Assembly: GCA_025617745.1 (NCBI GenBank)
Contig: CM046856.1
Span: 44,321,049 to 44,385,048 of the forward strand
Source: Heliocidaris erythrogramma
Taxonomy: Eukaryota; Echinodermata; Echinoidea; Camarodonta; Echinometridae
Length of the DNA: 64,000 nt
Direction of reading: 5' to 3'
Notes under the pieces: generated by a model
Database searches by the model: none
Seen by the model: only the letters and a program-made list of their open reading frames with translations
Told to the model about the DNA's origin: nothing
Shown: piece after piece, positions 57,691-64,000 of the stretch
Numbering within the stretch: the stretch's first letter is position 1
Layout of the letters: the number at the start of each line of letters is the position of its first letter
Made by a program: the position numbers and the translations under genes

Positions 57691-59269
57691 TCATTTTTAG
57701 CACACACGTACACACATGCGCACGGAACCCATTTCACAATCCCCTCATGAATTTCGTTCAGCGGGGACATCAAATGGGATTCTTACTGTTAATTAAAGTT
57801 GAAAAACGAAGATGAGGATTAACATCATTATTATTAAAAGATCTTTTTAATGCTTAAGTATATTTTTTGCCTGACACAATTAATTTAGAACATGGGAAAT
57901 ATAGTCAATTTTCTACAGCCTGAGGAAAACTCCAAATTTCGTATTGTTTGTAAGGTCATGCGTAACTTACATACAACTCTATGCAACAACCACCCCACCT
58001 CTGTATTTCACTGTTGTCTACCTACATGTATCAGTCACATCTGGTTGGTCTTAAAAATGCCTGTGAAAGATGATCAACAATACAGGACCTAGCTATTTCC
58101 GGTACTTTCATGACAATCAGTAGTAACCTCACATAACTTACATGAGCATCTCCTTCTTGGTTGTTCATCTTATCAAATTGGTTGACTATGGCCTTGGCCA
58201 TAGCCATTTTTACATCCTTTGATGGCCTGTATAAAAAGAAAAATATATACATGGATTAAGATAAAGGTATGTGTAGTTCACAAGGCCAGTATACATGTAG
58301 GTCAAGCAGAATATAAAATAATAATTTATATTATGACTTATAATTACCTATTTATGTCTCATACTTATGAAGTATGTATTGTTCTCTTCCTCATAAGACT
58401 GGTTAGCATGCAATGGATAGAAATAATCCAGATCCCCAGGTTGAACAATATGGACAATCTTTGGCAACGCTGGCTGTACAGCATAGGCATGGAAGTGACG
58501 ACGGAATCCTACAGTTTTCCATAAGTCACACACTAAGAAAACTCTGGTACCAAGTGTGGTTACCACTCTAATTCTTCCGAACACTGGATCTCCATCTTCA
58601 GTTTTGTCAGCTAAAATCATGATATTCTCACGATATTCAACGCCATGAACTTTGCACCACTGTGGTATGTATATTTCATCATACAATGGAATTTCAAGAG
58701 CCTGAGCAATCACTTCAGCACTTTCTAAGGATGCCAGGATCACTGATGTACCGGGTCCTATATCAGGTGCTCTCTCTACTGTTGTCTGCTTGCTCATTAT
58801 ACCAAATAGCACAGTTGCATTTGGTTACGGTATGCCAATGTTTTTGCAATGTTGGTAAAATTGCAAACGATATGTGCAAGACGCTTAGCAAAGTTGTGTT
58901 TTGCCTCAAACCTCATGACCCAATATATAATCAGTGGACCAAGAAACTCAATAGCCGAAGGATAATGCGTCATAAAATGGTGCTTTGGCTTCAGATGACG
59001 GTTGGAGAACAGTTATAAGTACAGCATATGATGATCCCTAATTAGCTGTTCAAGAAACAAGATATTCCCTCTACTAATCACAGGAGCAAAGATTATGTCC
59101 ATACACTCTCTCAATACCAGCAGTAATTCCCAGTGGGGATCATCTTCTGGAATAAGATCCCCAAGCAAGACCGGCCTCTGGCCGAATTGTTTACATGTAC
59201 ATGCACATCGGCATGAATAAAGCTCCGCACAGCAGAGTGCATATATTGATAAATAACTACTGTCTGAGT

Positions 59270-60318
59270 AGCCTCTTGTCGAGGCCCTGGCGCTGTTGAA
59301 ATCCTTGGCGATATGGAGGCAAAATTTCTGGCGAGCGAAGCGAGCCAGCAAAACCGAGGCGCTTGCGCCGAGGGCCTCTTGACACCTGATCTGAATTTCT
59401 TTTGTATTTCATTGTTTTGACGAATATTCCGACCAAATTTTGGTCGGTGAAAATCATCCAATAAGCGCGAGCTACCATGACGTAATGTTAAATATTCATG
59501 ACTCGACTGCACGCTAGCCCAAAATGGCGTTCAACGTTTCTTCCACGACGAGTGATGACGATATTTGTAAGAGCTTAGAATATGCCGCTAGAATGTTGAA
59601 GATTGACAGATTCAAAGATTTGCAAGTTGATGCAATCAAATCTGCACTTAAAGGACAAGATGTTTTTGTGAATCTGCCTACTGGCTATGGAAAAAGTGTT
59701 ATTTTTCACGCGCTACCGCTCTGTGCTGATTACCTCCGTGGGCCAGGGATGGAGAGTGAGACTGCTAGCTGCTTTGAATTCGCGAGCTATGCTAGGGCCT
59801 AGGCCAGGCGGATCCCCCGGGGCCTTGCCGGGCAGTGAAGTTGCTGGTAACTCCTTGGTTACATCAGAATTGATGGAGATGCATCTATTGTTGAACGGTG
59901 ACTTTTATTGCCCATTCCTCATTATTTGTAAATATATGATGATCTCTTGAGAAATATGTACATTTGTCTTATTTCAAATTACCATGGTTTGTAAGCTAGA
60001 GATCGAATTCTTCATAATGTGCTTGTCTGTGAATGTATTTTGAGCAATAGATTTACGTATAACCCCCCCCCCCCCCAAAAAAAAAAAAAAAAATGATAGA
60101 CTAGTCCAGAACTGAAGTAAGAAATCCTTGAGATTTCATTGGCCAATTTGCTGGGCGATCGACGCGGTTATCTAACTATTCACGTTTTCATGCATAATTC
60201 AGTAGGAAATCGTGCCTCATGAATATATAATTCAGGTCGGGTGTCAAGAGGCCCTCGGCGCAAGCGCCTCGGTTTGCCGCCAAGGATTTCAACAGCGCCA
60301 GGGCCTCGACAAGAGGCT
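59270..60318 (+). mobile_element. Transposon with ~90-bp terminal inverted repeats, 11-bp target duplication, RecQ-like exon inside
   Basis: Flanked by ACTGTCTGAGT at 59259-59269 and 60319-60329. Left end AGCCTCTTGTCGAGGCCCTG and its inverse on the right; inverted identity covers about 41 bp, then a 37-bp insertion in the left arm, then another roughly 45 bp (accgaggcgcttgcgccgag). Length 1049 bp. Long TIRs plus an 11-bp duplication suggest a Mutator-like element, but no transposase is present to prove it. The 59478-59523 part holds a CCAAT box and tgacgtaa before the ATG at 59524. It inserted just upstream of the first surviving exon of the minus-strand gene. Confidence 0.85.
59524..59770 (+). 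pseudogene. First-exon fragment of a RecQ-family helicase
   Basis: From ATG 59524 (context caaaATGG) the frame reads into RFKDLQVDAIKSALKGQDVF and VNLPTGYGKSVIFHALPL, giving the RecQ motif 0 (F--LQ--AI) and motif I/Walker A (PTGYGKS; RecQ proteins usually have PTG-GKS). The frame then leaves the family after about 73 residues and stops at 59800-59802. None of motifs Ia to VI are present, so it cannot be a helicase. It is either captured from a host gene or the remaining 5' end of a transposon-borne RecQ. A donor-like gtgggc near 59740 could mark the original exon end. Confidence 0.78.
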
Positions 60319-60329
60319 ACTGTCTGAGT

Positions 60330-60982
60330 GGCTGACCCTACCCAAATAAGAGGCTAACTAACGAGACAGAAAATTCCATCTATCTCAAGTGAAGACAAGA
60401 TTTTCGCATAATTTTAATCAGGCACCGCCTCAATCTGCAGCTTTGCAACGAAGTCTAGATCTAGACTAACCAAGTCAAGATCTATTCTTACCTGATAGAT
60501 TTAGATCTAGCAGGTCATGTTACTACATGTACATGCAGGGTTGTAGCTACGTCGGGCGGCGCTGGGCGAGGCCGCCCACCACTCATATGATTTCCGCCTG
60601 GCACTGGGTCGAATGTCACTTCCCCGCCTGGCTCTATTTTTCATAACACAGGTTTAATAATTGCACAAATACGCACCTTATCTAAATTGAAAATGACCTT
60701 GTCATGCTCCGAAACTATTTATTAATACTTGTTGATAATTTGTAAGGATTATTATACTTATGAAAATTGTACAAAAAATAACTCGAAATAACTTGAAATG
60801 ACAAATCCATGTCAAAAGCCCGACTGAGCAGCACAAGGATCCAGCACCTCGGCCAGAATGTCACCCCGACAGGCACCCGGAATAATAGAGTTCAAAATGA
60901 CTTTTATTATCACAACTTCACAAGGATGGAGTTATAGTAATTACTAAAAAGTTAGTCTATAGGGTCTACGTGCAGTAGACCC
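60330..60982. other. Unassigned DNA
   Basis: No gene recognised. A GC-rich 'ggttgtagctacgtcgggcg' segment lies at about 60540-60600. Confidence 0.4.
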
Positions 60983-61550
60983 TTACTGCGGCAGCCCCAA
61001 CGCATAGCGTTTGGGCTGCGCACAGCAGTCCTTTGAAAGGTGGGGTGCCTCTTAAATCCCAGCTCATTGGTCAAAATGATGCCATGAAACAAGGCATCAC
61101 TTCAAGGCTACTTTAGGTACATAAAATACTCTCAAGATGACTGTCGTCTTCCTTTTCGATGAGGATCACACAAAAAAAGGCCTATTAATTTCCCAGCTCC
61201 TGTACTGTTTGAAACATTTTCGTAGGCCGGTATAGATCAATGCGCATGCGTCAGCGCAGCAGCTCCAATGGCAATGCTAGTTTTACGTACGTTCTCGTTT
61301 CTCTCGCGAGAAAATTGATTAAAAAAGTGACATTTGATTGAATCTGCACATTTGCGAGGAAGAGCTGATTTGCGGAAAGTCTATTTAGGTATAAGTGGCA
61401 TCGTAAATATGATACTTTAATAAATATGTACCTACGATACAACTAGAGTTATACATGGTCATTTGACATGGAAATTTTGAGCTCCACGGATTAGTAGAGG
61501 TTTCACTCAGGACGCTGCCACGAAGTCAACGTGGCAGCGTCCTGAGGGGC
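60983..61550 (+). mobile_element. Hairpin-ended element, copy 2 (568 bp, divergent)
   Basis: Left hairpin 60991-61019 with arms GCAGCCCCAACGC / GCGTTTGGGCTGC; compared with copy 1, an A-T pair has become G-C on both sides. Right hairpin 61511-61541 with arms GACGCTGCCACG / CGTGGCAGCGTC (one-base offset). Internally deleted relative to copy 1. No clear target duplication. Confidence 0.75.
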
Positions 61551-61719
61551 CAAGACAGTACCCTACACATCACACATTGTCCCCTCAGATCCCGGTTAAA
61601 ACTATGAAAATTATTTGTTTTGGGCCAGAAATGTCGTCCAAAACACACATTTTAACCGCATGTTTCACCGCTGACTTTGTAGAATCATTAACTGTATTTT
61701 GTATGGCTAGGAGCTACGC

Positions 61720-62149
61720 AGGTCCTAAAGCTACGCACCCCGCAAGTACGCGCAATGCGAAGCATTTGATGCGCCAAACTTCTGTTCTGAGCAACGAAAA
61801 TATCATTTACGTTTGCAAAAAAGAATGAGTAATTTTCTTTCATTTTTTATATTATCATTATTTGAAAATCGGGGTAAAATTCACATCATTCAGCTTCAAA
61901 CTCACGATTTGCATTTACTACGTGTGCGTATAGCTTTGACCCTTTCATTTCGTCGAACGAAATTCGACACCGCATCAACAACGACCTGGAAATGTAACTT
62001 TATGTTGTCGATATTCGACTGTCGTAATATTTTTAGCGATTTAACTTCAGAATATGTAGAACCAAGTTATATAAAAGAAATTTGCATAAACCACTGATTA
62101 AAATGACTTTTCGTCGCTGAAATCAAATCAAAGTGCGTAGCTTTAGGTC
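61720..62149. mobile_element. Small TIR element, 'CCTAAAGCTACGCAC'
   Basis: Left GGTCCTAAAGCTACGCAC and right GTGCGTAGCTTTAGGTCC are inverted with one mismatch. About 430 bp, no transposase. Target duplication not clear. The open frames at 61577-62097 that overlap it have no recognised family. Confidence 0.6.
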
Positions 62150-62193
62150 CCCTCATCATTCATACTAAGTAACAGTAACAGTTAGGCCTACAT

Positions 62194-62913
62194 TTACTGC
62201 GGCAGCCCGAACACGTAGTGTTCGGGCTGCGATCAGCAGTCCTTTGATTGCTGGGATGTCTCTTAATTACAAGGTCGTTTGTCAAAATGATAGCCATAAA
62301 AACATGACATTAGTTGATTTTAGGCTACTTTAGGTACTTACAATACTTTCAGATTGACTGTCGTCTTTCTTTTCAATGTGGATGATACAAAAAAGGCCTA
62401 TTTATCTCCAAAAGCCTGTACTAAAAACCTTCGTAGGGCGGTGTTTTGCTTGCAATGCGCATGCGTCAGCAGCTCCAATAATCATATAGACAAGATAGCA
62501 TTATGAATATTCATTAGACGAGTGGCAGGCAGGAGCTCGAGCGCGAGTAGAGATCGCCGGATCACAGTGGATATATGAATATTCATTATTCCTATGACGA
62601 AAACTATGCCGTCGTTGTAATAAATGTTCATAGGCGCATGCACAAGAGCCTATTTTCGCTTCTGCTTCAACAACATGGCGAATGGGACTGGTTTCGAAAA
62701 TTGAGAGTAAAAAGTGACATTCATCGATTCTACACATTTTTTAGGAAAAGCTGATTTGCGGAAGGTCTGTTTCGGTAAGTGGCATCGTATATATGATACT
62801 TTAATTCCCAAAAATAACTTATATGGCCATATTTTCAATGGTCATTTGAACATTGGTAAATTGTGAGACCCACCGAATCGTACTGGTTTCACTCAGGACG
62901 CTGCCACCGGGGC
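62194..62913 (+). mobile_element. Hairpin-ended element, copy 3 (720 bp)
   Basis: Exact 11-bp target duplication TAGGCCTACAT at 62183-62193 and 62914-62924, which fixes the element ends as TTACTGCGGCAG and CCGGGGC. The left hairpin is intact. In the right hairpin the second arm is missing (gacgctgccac followed directly by cggggc). The interior is as copy 1. Confidence 0.85.
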
Positions 62914-62924
62914 TAGGCCTACAT

Positions 62925-63155
62925 GTACAATGTACTGGCCCCCTTTTCCCGGGCTTTAATTGCCGCGATGGCACTTGGCAGCCGTTTATTTATAACTTAC
63001 CAAAGATTGTTTTGGGCATTTTTGCACTACATTTTGTCCTCTTATGTTCTGTAAGATTTTGAGTAGTCATGGTGTAAGTTTCATAAATATTCAGTGGACA
63101 TTTTATTTGATATGCTTGAATTTATGAAAAGTGTTCCCGGGCTGGGGTTGGGCTA
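62925..63155. other. Spacer between inverted element copies
   Basis: About 230 bp, no gene. Contains cccgggct at each side (about 62948 and 63136). Confidence 0.5.
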
Positions 63156-63864
63156 GCCCCGGGACGCTGCCACGAATTGGCAGCGTCCTGAGTGAAACCA
63201 GTACGATTCGGTGGGTCTCACAATTTACCAATGTTCAAATGACCATTGAAAATATGGCCATATAAGTTATTTTTGGAATTAAAGTATCATATATACGATG
63301 CCACTTACCTAAACAGACCTTCCGCAAATCAGCTTTTCCTAAAAAATGTGTAGAATCGATGAATGTCACTTTTTACTCTCAATTTTCGAAACCAGTCCCA
63401 TTCGCCATGTTGTTGAAGCAGAAACGAAAATAGGCACTTGCGCATGCGCCTATGAATATTTATTACAATGACGCCATAGTTTTCGTCGCAGGAATAATGA
63501 ATATTCATATATCCACTGTGATCCGCCGATCTCGAGCGCTCTCGCTCGAGCCCACTCGTCTAATGAATATTCATAATCCTCCCTTCTTGTACTTTGTCTG
63601 TATTATATTGGAGCTGCTGACGCATGCGCATTGCAAGCAAAACACCGAACTACGGAAGTTTTTAGTACAGGCTCTTGGAGATAAATATGCCTTTTTTGTA
63701 TCATCCTCATTGAAGTACCTAAAGTAGCCTAAAATCAACTAATGTCATGTTTCATGGGCCATGGCTATCATTTTGACAAACGACCTTGTAATTAAGAGAC
63801 ATCCAAGCAATCAAAGGACTGCTGATCGCAGCCCAAACACTACGTGTTCGGGCTGCCGCAGTAA
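63156..63864 (-). mobile_element. Hairpin-ended element, copy 4, inverted
   Basis: Reverse complement of copy 3, tail to tail, with both hairpins present (arms GACGCTGCCA around 63163-63188; GCAGCCCGAACAC at about 63827-63856). Flanks AGGCCCAGCCC and TAGCCCAACCC (element orientation) agree at 8 of 11, a plausible decayed target duplication. Confidence 0.82.
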
Positions 63865-64000
63865 GGGCTGGGCCTGGTAAATCGTATTCACCACGGCCAT
63901 ACGCTCGTTAAATATGTACACACCACACAAATAATGTCTAACGTCAACGAATTTGCAATTTCATCAGGTTTGTTTACCGTGGAATATTGTCACGTCACAC
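63865..64000. other. Right edge, unassigned
   Basis: No feature recognised in the last 136 bases. Confidence 0.4.

Larger units (their letters stand above)
52264..59177 (-). pseudogene. Multi-exon gene of an uncharacterised animal family, disabled
   Basis: Seven minus-strand segments with gt/ag borders are in order. 58365-59177 holds LLGDLIPEDDPHWELLLVL, FAPVISRG, KPKHHFMTHYPSAIEFLGPL and MRFEAKHNFAKRLAHIVCN, then an IGPGTSVILASLESAE part. Next come 58142-58226 (PSKDVKMAMAKAIVNQFDK), 57078-57264 (SNGRKKNSSGYLEVRLRN), 56314-56502 (DDAEDIEGKINWLKHH; HLVEKFPRLIDTEGM), 55723-55870 (DFRLLFPEAADALFLKWSKY), 54719-54855 (LSILALPLIFPPGQVRGTKS) and the last exon 52264-52595. The motifs DDPHW, KHHFMTHYP and W-MRFEAKH match a multicopy family of unnamed fish and invertebrate proteins, often with N-terminal C2H2 fingers. 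Its function is unknown. Disabling changes: TAA at 59013-59015; one-base shift at about 58811; one extra base near 56385; an 11-bp tandem duplication (gcccagagctt) near 52510. Upstream exons are cut off by the transposon at 59270. Confidence 0.72.

Noticed and set aside
58662..59018. 118-codon plus-strand frame
   Set aside because: Shadow of the first long exon of the minus-strand gene, whose family motifs are clear on minus.

Overview
This is a stretch of animal nuclear genome, A+T-rich and almost gene-free, packed with mobile-element remains. A marine invertebrate deuterostome is most likely, with sea urchin as my best guess. This is inference: the window has minisatellite-rich, mirror-ordered blocks like the foldback (TU) elements described from sea urchins, widespread 'gacctttgacc' and (acgg)n dispersed repeats, DIRS, Penelope and L1/Tx1 retroelements, and introns with gt/ag borders. 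Bivalve, hemichordate or amphioxus are not excluded. No bacterial-style genes, rRNA, CRISPR array or functional tRNA gene were seen.

Layout. 1-1.1 kb: a broken Penelope-like element, with reverse transcriptase (RT) on minus and its GIY-YIG endonuclease on plus. 1.7-2.4 kb: microsatellites and two copies of a small 'TCCGAGGAC' element. 2.4-7.8 kb: a decayed L1/Tx1-type LINE, split by a 932-bp TTAA-flanked transposon. 8.5-26.4 kb: three minisatellite families in order A-B-C, mirrored as C'-B'-A', enclosing nested DNA transposons, a LINE RT fragment and a 2.9-kb satellite element with a 902-bp higher-order repeat. 26.4-29.2 kb: no gene recognised. 29.2-38.4 kb: a chain of non-autonomous TTAA elements (two pairs share one TTAA), a 32-bp palindrome with 8-bp target duplication, a full tRNA-derived SINE, and two or three candidate host exons. 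38.5-39.8 kb: a 'taccacagg' repeat field. 40.7-45.6 kb: a GC-rich DIRS-type tyrosine-recombinase retrotransposon. 46.9-48.4 kb: inverted-repeat elements. 49-59.2 kb: a multi-exon, disabled gene on minus from an uncharacterised animal family, plus an inverted partial copy of it. 59.3-60.3 kb: a transposon with ~90-bp terminal inverted repeats and an 11-bp target duplication carrying the first exon of a RecQ-like helicase. 61-63.9 kb: three copies of an element with a hairpin at each end (a fourth is at 22.3 kb), two of them forming a 1.7-kb inverted repeat.

Functionally, no intact protein gene is demonstrable. The most plausible host-derived coding sequence is the minus-strand gene at 52-59 kb (at least four disabling changes). 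The best candidates for something undescribed are the hairpin-ended element family, the RecQ-carrying element, the TTAA element whose two termini change together, and the 32-bp mini-transposon.
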